Source: Botrimarina colliarenosi (GTDB lineage Bacteria; Planctomycetota; Planctomycetia; Pirellulales; Lacipirellulaceae). From it: a DNA stretch of 64,000 bases. Each line of letters begins with the position of its first letter. Position 1 is the stretch's first letter. A program made the position numbers and the translations under genes. Shown here in pieces: positions 51,609 through 60,003 of this stretch. The notes below the pieces were generated by a model that was not told the DNA's origin, did not search any database, and saw only the letters and a list, made by a program, of their open reading frames with translations. The DNA lies in assembly GCF_007859955.1 (NCBI RefSeq), contig NZ_SJPR01000001.1, positions 758,388 to 822,387 on the forward strand, given 5' to 3'.

Positions 51609-53667
51609 GCCGCTGCTCTACGACTCGTCGGATCGCGTCGTCCCCCTGGGAGACGCGATCGGCGCAGGCGGTGAGGGGACGGTGTTCGAAATCAACGGCC
51701 ACCCCAAGCTGTTGGCCAAGGTCTATCACAAGGCCTCGCTCAACGATCAGCACGACCACAAGCTGCGGACGCTCGTCTCGCTCGGTGCCGAGGACTTGCT
51801 CGGCATCGCCGCTTGGCCGCGGGCCCTGCTGTTCGACCCCCGCACCAAGGCGGTCCGCGGTCTGATGATGGACCGCGTCGCCGACGCCCACCCGCTCCAC
51901 GAGCTGTACGGCACCACCAGCCGTTCGCGCACCTTCCCGCAGGCGCAGTGGGGCCACCTCGTGCTGGCCGCCCGCAACCTGGCGGCGGCGTTCGGCACGC
52001 TCCACGAGCGCGGCGTCCTCGTCGGCGACGTCAACCAGGGCAACCTGCTGGTCGACGGCAAGATGTGCGTGCGGATGATCGACTGCGACTCGTTCCAGGT
52101 GACGCACCGCAAACACGTGTTCCGCTGCCCGGTCGGGACGCCCCACTTCACGCCCCCCGAGCTTCAGTCGATGAAGCTCGCCGACGTCGATCGCACGGCG
52201 GAGCACGACGCGTTCGGCCTGGCGATCCTGATCTTCCACCTGCTGTTTGTCGGCCGGCACCCCTTCGCGGGCCGCTACCAAGGCCCCGGCGACATGACGA
52301 TAGAGAAGGCGATCGCCGAACGGCGGTTCGCGTTCTCGCACAACCGCTCCGACACCCAGGTCGACCCGCCCCCCGCTTCGCTACGGCTCGACGACTTGCC
52401 GCACGGCATCGGCGAGCTCTTCGAGCGCGCCTTCCGCGCCGACATCGACAATCCGGTCCGGCCGAAACCCGAAGAATGGATCGGCGAACTGGAGACGCTC
52501 ATCAAGCAGCGCCGCGTCTGCCCGATCGAGGAGGCGCACGTCTACTCGTCGGCGTCGCTCGACTGCCCGTGGTGCCGGATCGAGAACGCGGGCGGGCCGT
52601 CGTTCTTCCTCAACATCGGCGCCGTCGATGGGACCAGCGAGTCGCGGCTCGCCGCGCTCGACGCCCAACTCGAAAAGATCGAGGCGATCCAATTCCCCGA
52701 GCTGCCGACGCTGACGCTCAAGCTGCCGCGGCTGCCGATGGCGATGCAGTCGGCCAAGGCGCCGCAGCGGGGCACGGCCGACTGGCTCGCCGCCGGCTGG
52801 ATCGGCTCGGCCGCGCTGTGCCTCGGCGGCGCGTTCTGCGGGCCCGTGCTGGCGGCCGGGGCGGTCGGTTCGCTCGCTACGGCGGGGATGCTCGCCTTCG
52901 GCAAAGCGGGCAAGCAGCGGCGCCAGACGCTGGTCGAGGCCGACGCCGCGCTCAACGAGCGGCTGCGTAAGCTGGCCGCCGGCTCCTCGAAGATCTCCGC
53001 CGACCACGGCAAACGGCTTGAAGAGTACGACGCCTACGCGGCGAGCGTCTCGACCGGCATCCAGCGCTACAAAGCCGACACGGAGGACATGGAGACCATC
53101 CTCCGCCAGCTCCGTATCGAGCAGAAGGAAGACTTCCTCCGCGGCTACTCGATCCGTGACTACCGCCGCCGCATCCCCGGCCTGACGCCGCAGATGGTCG
53201 CGATGCTCGACTCTTACAGCATCGACTCGGCGTACCACGTCCAGAAGATCCTGCTAACGGGGGTGCCGGGGCTCACGCCGGCGGTGATGCTCGAGCTCCA
53301 GGCGTGGCGCACCCGCGTCGAAGAGAAGTTCGAGTACAAGGCCGAAGAAGGCATCACCGAGCGCGAGCTCAACGCGGACAAGCAGGAAGCGACGCGGCGG
53401 TTCAAGATCGCCCTGGCGCGCAAGATCCTGCAGGGCGCGAAGCGGATGCGTTCGATGGCGTTCGCCGCCCAGGGGCAGCTCGACCAAGCGATCGCCGTCT
53501 ACAAACGCCACGTCGAACAGTGGCGCGGCCTCGCCCACCAGCGGCAGCAAACGCAAGCCGCCCGCGCGCCGTGGGAGCGGAAGCTCAACCTCAACCTGGC
53601 GACGGTGATCGGCGCCGGGGTGGGAGCGCCGCTGGTGGGAGCGTTGCTGTGGTTAATCGTGCGGTGA
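51565..53667 (+). CDS. Divergent protein kinase with zinc-ribbon, membrane and helix-hairpin-helix parts (TerY-P kinase)
   Basis: About 700 residues; a GTG 6 nt upstream (51559) is an alternative start. Kinase domain: GAGGEGTVFEI nucleotide loop, Lys in LLAKVYHK, catalytic loop VLVGDVNQGNLLV (Asp at about 155, GDVN instead of HRDxKxxN), and metal loop IDCDSF in place of DFG. After the lobe comes a Cys cluster CPIEEAHVYSSASLDCPWC that looks like a zinc ribbon. A hydrophobic double segment follows at about 404-445 (WIGSAALCLGGAFCGPVLAAG). Then a coiled coil and two helix-hairpin-helix-like units IPGLTPQMVAML and VPGLTPAVMLELQ (about 537-585), and a C-terminal hydrophobic helix. This fits the kinase of the vWA-PP2C-kinase triad. 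Substrate unknown. Confidence 0.88.
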   Translation: MTRPSSSLLRQPLDKPLLYDSSDRVVPLGDAIGAGGEGTVFEINGHPKLLAKVYHKASLNDQHDHKLRTLVSLGAEDLLGIAAWPRALLFDPRTKAVRGLMMDRVADAHPLHELYGTTSRSRTFPQAQWGHLVLAARNLAAAFGTLHERGVLVGDVNQGNLLVDGKMCVRMIDCDSFQVTHRKHVFRCPVGTPHFTPPELQSMKLADVDRTAEHDAFGLAILIFHLLFVGRHPFAGRYQGPGDMTIEKAIAERRFAFSHNRSDTQVDPPPASLRLDDLPHGIGELFERAFRADIDNPVRPKPEEWIGELETLIKQRRVCPIEEAHVYSSASLDCPWCRIENAGGPSFFLNIGAVDGTSESRLAALDAQLEKIEAIQFPELPTLTLKLPRLPMAMQSAKAPQRGTADWLAAGWIGSAALCLGGAFCGPVLAAGAVGSLATAGMLAFGKAGKQRRQTLVEADAALNERLRKLAAGSSKISADHGKRLEEYDAYAASVSTGIQRYKADTEDMETILRQLRIEQKEDFLRGYSIRDYRRRIPGLTPQMVAMLDSYSIDSAYHVQKILLTGVPGLTPAVMLELQAWRTRVEEKFEYKAEEGITERELNADKQEATRRFKIALARKILQGAKRMRSMAFAAQGQLDQAIAVYKRHVEQWRGLAHQRQQTQAARAPWERKLNLNLATVIGAGVGAPLVGALLWLIVR

Positions 53668-53674
53668 CGCTCTG

Positions 53675-53774
53675 CGTGGCGCGCCGCTGGCTACCGCCCG
53701 CGGCTGAGGCCCACGAGGATGGTGCGATTACCGCCACTTCTCAGCCGCGGGCGGTAGCCAGCGGCGGCGCTACG
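53675..53774. repeat. Palindromic element, family B-like
   Basis: 34- to 35-nt arms (53675-53708 and 53740-53774) pair with a single gap and few mismatches; the core is GCTGGCTACCGCCCGCGGCTGAG. It begins 8 nt after the kinase stop. Confidence 0.85.
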
Positions 53775-53828
53775 AACGACTCGCGTGCTGATCGAGCACA
53801 ACTCATTAGGCGTTCAAGGTGAGTCTCG

Positions 53829-54620
53829 ATGAAAATCGTTACGAAGAGCACGATGTATTTGGCATGCACAACGGCGGTGCTGACCATTGGCGTGCTTTGG
53901 TTTGCCGTTCGAGAAGCGGTTGAAGCGGCTCGTCAATCTGCATGCCAAGGGCATATGAACGGGCTGCAAAGCGCACTCCGTAACTATGAAGCGTTGAATG
54001 GGCACTACCCACCGGCCTACATTAACGGCCCCGATGGGAAGCCGTGGCATAGCTGGCGTGTTCTGTTGCTCCCATTCCTTGGGGAGGAAGCTGTTTACGA
54101 TCAGTATCGCTTTGATGAACCGTGGAACGGCCCCAATAACCAAGCGTTAGCGGACAGAATCAGCCCCAACCTGTTTCGATGCACAAACGCGCCGGGCGGC
54201 AAGCGTGAATGGAACACCAACTACGTCGCTGTGGTTGGTAAGGAGACGGCCTTCCCTGGAGCTGAAACGGTCGCTTCCGATGACATCAAGGACGGCGTCG
54301 AGAATACGATCTTGCTGGTCGAAATCGGAAACTCGGACATCCATTGGATGGAGCCGTGCGACCTGCAATACCGTTCGTTGACTTTGCAAACGGACCCTGA
54401 AAAAGCATCGTCAATGTCCGTCTCAAGCCGCCATCCGGCCGGTCCCGGCGTGGTGTTCGCCGATAGAATCACTGCCTACCGAATTCACTCGCCCTTACTA
54501 CTATCGACTCTACGGGGACTACTCACGATTGCCGGAGGCGAAGAGGAAACAAAGGAATCTTTGGAAGGCTGGGACAACAGTGGCCGCTACCTTGTTGAGC
54601 CTCCAATCGCCAGCGATTGA
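53829..54620 (+). CDS. DUF1559-like (SBP_bac_10) protein lacking the usual prepilin leader
   Basis: 263 residues, with AGGTGAG 7 nt before the ATG. The N-terminal hydrophobic segment (MYLACTTAVLTIGVLWFAVREAVEAARQSACQGHMNGLQSALRNYEALNGHYPPAY) includes the planctomycete DUF1559 helix pattern 'R..C.nnlkqi.la..nyh...g.yPp'. It is followed by SWRVLLLPFLGEEAVYDQY, DEPWNGPNN and VSSRHPAGPGVVFADR. DUF1559 proteins normally begin with a type IV prepilin motif 'rrGFTLVELLVVIAIIG'; here that motif is absent, so it may be membrane-anchored but not pilin-processed. Base composition also looks less GC-rich than its neighbours. Function unknown. Confidence 0.75.
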   Translation: MKIVTKSTMYLACTTAVLTIGVLWFAVREAVEAARQSACQGHMNGLQSALRNYEALNGHYPPAYINGPDGKPWHSWRVLLLPFLGEEAVYDQYRFDEPWNGPNNQALADRISPNLFRCTNAPGGKREWNTNYVAVVGKETAFPGAETVASDDIKDGVENTILLVEIGNSDIHWMEPCDLQYRSLTLQTDPEKASSMSVSSRHPAGPGVVFADRITAYRIHSPLLLSTLRGLLTIAGGEEETKESLEGWDNSGRYLVEPPIASD

Positions 54621-54938
54621 ATCGCCGAGCGAGTCCTCGCTTCTCGGGGCTTCCGCTACCCCTTATCCAATTCGCTGACCCCGACCAGTGCGCCCACGGC
54701 TCAGACGTTGATTGATGGCGAGTCGGCGACATCGCCCACAGCATCCCCGTAAAGGGCCCTGGAAGGCTCTAGAATTTTCGCCGACGTGTCAATGTGTCGG
54801 GTTGGCGAAGGAACGCGTCAGCGGGCCGCTGTGGGGCTTTGGCGCGGGGGTCGGTATTCCCCGCGTTTTAGCGGCTTTTTGCTTGCTTTTGGCCGCTAGG
54901 GTTTGGTTGCAGGGTCGGACGCAAGCGTCCGACCCGCC
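54621..54938. other. Intergenic region between convergent genes
   Basis: About 318 nt. GGGTCGGACGC with its reverse complement GCGTCCGACCC at 54914-54937 forms a hairpin just past the stop of the minus-strand ATPase, but has no T-tract on either strand. Nothing else recognised. Confidence 0.5.
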
Positions 54939-56390
54939 TCACCCCAACCCCAGCGTCATCACTTCAATAAAACTCGTGTGCCCCGCCAGGAGCTTTTCCA
55001 CCGCGTCGTCGGTCATCGACATGCCGCCGTGCTTCTTTGCTTCGGCCGTTAGCTCGGGCTCCGGAGCGCGCTCGACGATGAGCCGCTGCATGCTGGGCGA
55101 GACGGGCAGCAGCTCGAAGACGCCGACGCGGCCGCGGTACCCGCGTTTGCCGCACAGCTCGCAGCCGACCGGCTCGTAGATCGCCGAGCCCGCCATGTCG
55201 GGGTGGCCCAGGGCGCGGGCCTCGGCGGGGGACATCTCGCGGCGCTGGCGGCACTTGGGGCAGAGCCGCCGCAGCAGCCGCTGGGCGACGCACAGCCGCA
55301 GCGTCGCGCCGACGAGGAACGGCTCGACGCCCATGTCGATGAGCCGCGTCACGGCGCCGGCGGCCGAGTTGGTGTGGAGCGAACTGAACACCAAGTGGCC
55401 CGTCAGCGCCGCCTTGATGCCGACATCGACCGACTCGAAGTCACGCATCTCGCCGATCATGATCACGTCCGGGTCGCTGCGGAGGATGTTCCGCAGCACC
55501 GAGCCGAACGCCACCTTGTCGGCCGTATCGACCTCGACCTGGGCGACGCCGACGATGTCGTGCTCGACCGGGTCCTCCACCGTGATGATGCGGCCCGGGT
55601 TGTTGGCCAGCCGGTGGCGAAGAGCGGCGTAGAGCGTCGTTGATTTGCCGGTGCCGGTCGGGCCGGTCAGGAGGATCATCCCCTGCGGCTGGGCGATGGC
55701 GGCCGCGAAGAGCTTGTGTCCTTGCTCGGTGAGGCCGAGGCGGTTGAGCGTCATCCGCGACGCCTCGATCGCCAGCAGCCGCAGCGTGAGCCGTTCGCCG
55801 TGCGTCGTCGGCAGGCAGGCGACACGCAAGTCGACGCGACGCTTGTCGGCGCCGAGCTGGACCATGAAGCGGCCGTCTTGCGCCTCGCGGTGCTCGGCGA
55901 TGTCCATGCCGGCTAGCACCTTGAAGCGGGTGATGATCGCCGGGTGGTGCTTCTTGGCGAGCTTGCGGCACGGCTCGAGCGTGCCGTCAACGCGCAACTG
56001 CAGCAGGACGACGTTCTCTTCGGGGTCGACGTGGATGTCCGAGGCGCCCCGCTCGAAGGCCAGCTCCATGAGCTCGTCGCAGACCTGCACCGCGTTGATC
56101 GGGGCGGTTTCGGTCTCAAGGTCCTTGGCCTTCGGCTTGCCCATGCCGAGGCGGAACCCGCGGCGTTTCGGCTCGCCGGCGCCGTCCAAATCCGCAGCCG
56201 GGGCGTCGGCCGCGGTGGTCAATTCGAGGCCGTCGACGTAGGCGGCGATGAGCCACTCGTCCGAGTCGGCGTGGCGGACGCGGTGCGTCGGCATCAGGTT
56301 GCCGGCGGCTGCCCACTTCTGCAGCTTGGCCATCGGGTGCGGCCCGTAGACCTGGCCGTCGCCGATCTCGAAGTACCAAGCGTCTTTCAT
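54939..56390 (-). CDS. GspE/PilB-type secretion or pilus ATPase with N-terminal GYF_2-like domain
   Basis: 483 residues from MKDAWYFEIGDGQVYGPHPM. The first about 50 residues (WYFEIGDGQVYGPHPMAKLQKWAAAGNLMP) are a GYF_2-type peptide-binding module. The ATPase follows: a linker, the N2 domain (ASDIHVDPEENVVLLQLRVDG), Walker A GPTGTGKSTTLY (about residue 242), Asp box IITVEDPVEHDI, Walker B DVIMIGEMRDFES, His box GHLVFSSLHTNSA, and the zinc motif CPKCRQ...CELCGKRGYRGRVGVFELL. It powers type IV pilus or type II secretion. No other pilus genes are near, so it may act with a machinery encoded elsewhere. Confidence 0.93.
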   Translation of the reverse strand: MKDAWYFEIGDGQVYGPHPMAKLQKWAAAGNLMPTHRVRHADSDEWLIAAYVDGLELTTAADAPAADLDGAGEPKRRGFRLGMGKPKAKDLETETAPINAVQVCDELMELAFERGASDIHVDPEENVVLLQLRVDGTLEPCRKLAKKHHPAIITRFKVLAGMDIAEHREAQDGRFMVQLGADKRRVDLRVACLPTTHGERLTLRLLAIEASRMTLNRLGLTEQGHKLFAAAIAQPQGMILLTGPTGTGKSTTLYAALRHRLANNPGRIITVEDPVEHDIVGVAQVEVDTADKVAFGSVLRNILRSDPDVIMIGEMRDFESVDVGIKAALTGHLVFSSLHTNSAAGAVTRLIDMGVEPFLVGATLRLCVAQRLLRRLCPKCRQRREMSPAEARALGHPDMAGSAIYEPVGCELCGKRGYRGRVGVFELLPVSPSMQRLIVERAPEPELTAEAKKHGGMSMTDDAVEKLLAGHTSFIEVMTLGLG

Positions 56391-56740
56391 GGGGAGATGC
56401 GGGGATGGCGGCGTGCGGCAGTCAGCTCGCGGCCGGGTTCGGGCCCGCGAAGGCGACAGACGCACCGCTGAGATAGGGGGGATGGCGGTCTTGCCCTGGG
56501 CAATGCGACCCCTCAGGAAGGATAGCGTGCGTGAACAGTAAGGGCGATAAAGCCTGGAGACGGTCTTAACCGCACGCGCGGCCTAGCGTTCCATCCCGCA
56601 GGATACTCCATCCCGCAGGATACACAGCATCGAGCCGCCATCCCCCCCATCTCCTCGGAGAAAGCTACGCAGCAAGCCCCAACGAAACCTGACGCGGACG
56701 CCAAGCTGCAAAGAGACCATCCCCTCAATCCCCCCATCTC
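56391..56740. other. Intergenic region with short direct repeats
   Basis: About 350 nt. CCATCCCGCAGGATAC is present twice in tandem (56591-56606 and 56608-56623). A CCCCCCATCTCCT block occurs near 56643 and again near 56730. No gene seen. Confidence 0.6.
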
Positions 56741-58531
56741 CTAGACCTTCACGTCCGCCGCCTTGCGCGGCGTGCGGCCGCCGGGGACGGCGTCGCTGGC
56801 GGGGTCAAACCACTCGGGATCGAACTCCATGCGGGCCTGCTTCTCGATGGCGATGTTCGTCGTCAGGGCGATCACCGCGTCGGCCAGCGCGACCTTCGGG
56901 TGGCAGTGGAGCGTCGTGGCGGGCTCGCCGTTGCGGATGCACCAGGCCCAGTGTTCGATCTCTTCTTGGTAGCCGCGGCTGACTTCCTGCGTGACCGCTT
57001 CGGCCGCCGGGGTGTAGCCGCCGCCGGTCTCGTACGAGTCGAGCGCCGTGGCGGCGTCGTTGACCGTCACCTTGGTGCGGGTCTTCGAACCGGCGTAGAG
57101 CATGACGTCCTTCTCGCGCTCGAGGATCAGTGTCCCTTCCGTGCCGAGGACAACCTCGCCATAGCCGCCGAAGCCGTTGCCATTGATCGACGAGTAGACG
57201 ACGCCGACCTTCTTGTTGGCGTCGGCGACCTTGGCCTTGGTCGGGTCGTTGTCCTCGTAGTAGCCCTTGCCGGGGTACTCGTAGGTGGCGTAGACGTGGT
57301 CGTCGCAGTCGCGGTCGTGCGGGAAGATGTAGCGGCCGCCCACGGCGTTGACGCTCAGCGGGTTGACCTTCACGTGGCCCTCGAACTGCGAGCTGATGAA
57401 GATGCCCGAAGCGTCGAGTTGGTGGCTCCCCAGCTCGGCCATCAGGCCACCGCCGGTGCGGTTCCAGATCCGCCAGCGGATGAGCTCTTCCAGGGCGGTG
57501 CGGTGGTAACCCCCTTCGAGCGTGCCCGCTTCGTAGCCGTACTTGGCGGCGTCGACGCGGAAGTCGTCGAGCTGCTTCTCGGTCTGGGCGAGCCGCATCG
57601 AGAGCTTCTCTTTGTCGGCGATCTTCACCTTCGGGTCGTCGATCCGCTTCTTGTAAGCGGCGATTTCGCGGACCAGCTGGTGCTCGATCCGCCACTGGCG
57701 GAGCCCCTCCTCGCCGCCGGCCGCCTTGGCGGCGCGCTCGCCGGCGCTGATCTCTTCGGGGGTCAGCATCTCGGTCGGCAGCGGCGGCTGCCAGCTGTCG
57801 TTGCCCGGCAAGTTGCCGCGGTGCCACTGGGCGCGGATGCTGTGGATGTCGCCGATCAGGCCGCGGCGGATCGTGTCGACCGCGTTGTCGTACAGCACGC
57901 TGTAGTGGCGTTGGTGGCCCGTGGCGAGCAGCAGTTCGGTCTCGTCGGCGACGCGGGCCATCTCCTTGCACTGGGCGACGTCCCACGCCATCAGCTTCTC
58001 GGTCAGCACGTGCTTGCCGGCGCGCATCGCGGCGATGGCGGCCGGGTGGTGCATCCAGAGGGGCAGGGCGATGATCACCGCCTCGATGTCGTCGCGCTCG
58101 AGCAGCTCGTTGTAGTCCGTGTAGACCGCGATCTCCTTCTCGGCGGCGGTGCGGTCGGCGTAGCCGTAGACCTTGCAGAGGCCGGGGCGGGCTTTGAGGG
58201 TGCCGTCGCTCGACCAGTCGCCGTAGAACGCGCGGTGCTGGTTGAACGGCCGGATGTCGGCGATCGCCTTGACCTCAATGTAGTTCGGGTTCAACGCGCC
58301 GATGAGGACGTTCCCCTCGTCGCCGGTGCCGATGACGCCGACCCGCAGGCGGTCGTCGAGCTTCTTGCCGTAGCCCCAGTAGGCGGCGCCAAAGCCGCCC
58401 GCGGCGACGGCGCCGGCGAGCGTGACGTCCTGGAGGAAATCGCGGCGCGACGGGTTGGTGCTGATCAACTCGCCGGTAACGCGGCGGAAGTTGTCCTGGC
58501 CGATGGCCTTTTCTTCGTCCGAGAGATTCAT
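56741..58531 (-). CDS. Gfo/Idh/MocA-family oxidoreductase with twin-arginine-like leader
   Basis: 596 residues. The N-terminus has TNPSRRDFLQDVTLAGAVAAGGFGAAYWGYG, a Tat-type 'SRRDFL' signal after an unusually long amphipathic start (MNLSDEEKAIGQDNFRRV). The Rossmann domain starts RVGVIGTGDEGNVLIGALN, followed by VIIALPLWMHHPAAIAAMRAGKHVLTEKLMAW and ATGHQRHYSVLY, then the alpha/beta domain. This is the large planctomycete kind, often exported and acting on sugars or sugar-like polymers with bound NAD(P). The gene is downstream of the DoxX gene (80-nt gap), a frequent pairing in planctomycetes (recollection). Substrate unknown. The large middle helical insertion (about residues 250-330) is unusual for the family. 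Confidence 0.9.
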   Translation of the reverse strand: MNLSDEEKAIGQDNFRRVTGELISTNPSRRDFLQDVTLAGAVAAGGFGAAYWGYGKKLDDRLRVGVIGTGDEGNVLIGALNPNYIEVKAIADIRPFNQHRAFYGDWSSDGTLKARPGLCKVYGYADRTAAEKEIAVYTDYNELLERDDIEAVIIALPLWMHHPAAIAAMRAGKHVLTEKLMAWDVAQCKEMARVADETELLLATGHQRHYSVLYDNAVDTIRRGLIGDIHSIRAQWHRGNLPGNDSWQPPLPTEMLTPEEISAGERAAKAAGGEEGLRQWRIEHQLVREIAAYKKRIDDPKVKIADKEKLSMRLAQTEKQLDDFRVDAAKYGYEAGTLEGGYHRTALEELIRWRIWNRTGGGLMAELGSHQLDASGIFISSQFEGHVKVNPLSVNAVGGRYIFPHDRDCDDHVYATYEYPGKGYYEDNDPTKAKVADANKKVGVVYSSINGNGFGGYGEVVLGTEGTLILEREKDVMLYAGSKTRTKVTVNDAATALDSYETGGGYTPAAEAVTQEVSRGYQEEIEHWAWCIRNGEPATTLHCHPKVALADAVIALTTNIAIEKQARMEFDPEWFDPASDAVPGGRTPRKAADVKV

Positions 58532-58611
58532 AACGGCTGGCGGAGGGGAGAAGGTGGTTGGCGAGGCCCCCGCGAAGGGACGCGTCGGTGTGTTGTTTGA
58601 AGACCGTTAGT

Positions 58612-59688
58612 TTACGCAACGGCCGACGAGGCGGGTCGGTCGGGCAGACGCTGGTAGCGGGGTGACAAGTCACCAAACCGCACACGGGCGGCGTAAAATA
58701 ACCCGTCGATCCCGGCCCACCGGCCCGCGCCGACCGCGGCGAGCACCAGGAAGGCGGCCATCTCGATCGACCAATTGAAGAAAGCCGTCATATCCGCCCC
58801 CGCGATCCACGGAGGCTGGGTAAGGATGAGCGAGAGCAAGAAACACGCGGCGAGGACCGCGGCGACCCGCGTCAGGAGCCCCAAAAAGACGCAAATGCCG
58901 GCCCCAAGAACGACGCAAGCGACGGCCGTATCGAGGCGGCTGACGACCGAGCGCTCGCCCAGGGCGTCCTGGACCCGCCGCGGTCGAACATCGAACTCGG
59001 CCTCGATCGCCTGGGCATCCTCAATGAAAGAGTTCTCGATTTGACGCACCGTGGCGATCCACGGCTGCATCGTCTTCCAGATTTCGTCGGCTTTCTCGTC
59101 GATCCGCAGCTGGAGATACGCCGGCGGAGAGACGCCCCCTTCGTCACGGAGCTTCGTCAGCCGCCATTCCTCGTGCTGCAGGTCTTCGATCGAGGGGAAG
59201 ATGCCGTGGAGGTAGTAGACGATCTCGCCCAGCTTGGCGTCGCGGAGGGCCTGCAGGCGCTCGGCGCTGTCCTCGTCGCCGCCGAGCCGACCGAGTCGCT
59301 CCAGACCTTGGTCCCACCCCTTGGCGATGTTGCCGACCCAGCCACTCCCCGGAACGGCCGGGTCGATGTCGTGGGGCAGCGGCTCGGCGTTCTTAACGGC
59401 GTCGTCGGCGCGGCGGGCGTAGTCCGCCAGCCACTTGTCGATGGCGGCTTGGTCCTCGGCGCTACGCGAGCCGTATTCGATCGGCCGGGCCAGATCGACG
59501 TGCGCGCCGTAGGGGCCGGGGATCATCGACCGGAAGATCGGTGCGAACGGCCCCCGGGCGGTCCGCAAGAAACCGGCGGAGGTGAAGTTGGGGTCGAGCT
59601 TCTTGACCCCCTCGTTGAAGAAGTGCCATCCGGTCAGCAGCCGAAGCAACACGACGGCGATGATGGCGATAGTGGAGAGTTTGGTCAT
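58612..59688 (-). CDS. DoxX-like membrane protein with large extracytoplasmic insertion
   Basis: 358 residues from MTKLSTIAIIAVVLLRLLTGWHFFNEGVKKLDP; the longer open frame to 59958 is arginine- and serine-rich and rejected. TM1 carries the DoxX signature 'R...G..f...G..Kl'. A long hydrophilic stretch of about 190 residues comes before VACVVLGAGICVFLGLLTRVAAVLAACFLLSLIL and AAFLVLAAVGAGRWAGID, which give the remaining helices of the four-helix DoxX fold. DoxX-like proteins are redox-related quinone or thiosulfate-pathway membrane subunits. It precedes the Gfo/Idh gene in the same orientation. Confidence 0.82.
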   Translation of the reverse strand: MTKLSTIAIIAVVLLRLLTGWHFFNEGVKKLDPNFTSAGFLRTARGPFAPIFRSMIPGPYGAHVDLARPIEYGSRSAEDQAAIDKWLADYARRADDAVKNAEPLPHDIDPAVPGSGWVGNIAKGWDQGLERLGRLGGDEDSAERLQALRDAKLGEIVYYLHGIFPSIEDLQHEEWRLTKLRDEGGVSPPAYLQLRIDEKADEIWKTMQPWIATVRQIENSFIEDAQAIEAEFDVRPRRVQDALGERSVVSRLDTAVACVVLGAGICVFLGLLTRVAAVLAACFLLSLILTQPPWIAGADMTAFFNWSIEMAAFLVLAAVGAGRWAGIDGLFYAARVRFGDLSPRYQRLPDRPASSAVA

Positions 59689-60003
59689 GCGATCGGGGAG
59701 AACGCCGCGAGAGCGGGGCGGCGAGGACGTTATCAGATGGCGTGAACGAGGGCGTCGGCGTCGGGGCCGATGCCCGACACCGGAGTCGATCTCTGGGCCC
59801 CAGGGGGACGACGAGTGGCGACGAGCGCGAAGCCTCCACTTTAACCGGCGAAAACGAAGGTTGCCATCGCCCGGCGGGCGTTCAGGCGAAATCGACCGCC
59901 GACGTAAAGCGTTCGGAGGGCTCGACTTGGCCGGCTTTCGGGGTGAGACTTCGGCCAACCCTCTCTACTGATACCGCCGCTTCCCGGTAAGTTGCGTCCG
60001 ATC
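59689..60003. other. Divergent intergenic region
   Basis: About 315 nt between the DoxX gene and the hydroxyacid dehydrogenase gene. No strong promoter, hairpin or gene recognised. The minus-strand frame through it is a low-complexity extension of the DoxX frame. Confidence 0.45.

Noticed and set aside
56900..58600. 566-codon plus-strand open frame opposite the Gfo/Idh gene
   Set aside because: Antisense shadow; the minus-strand frame has a clear Rossmann motif and leader.
59689..59958. N-terminal extension of the DoxX-like protein
   Set aside because: Arg/Ser/Pro-rich without a signal; the next ATG starts a perfect DoxX helix.
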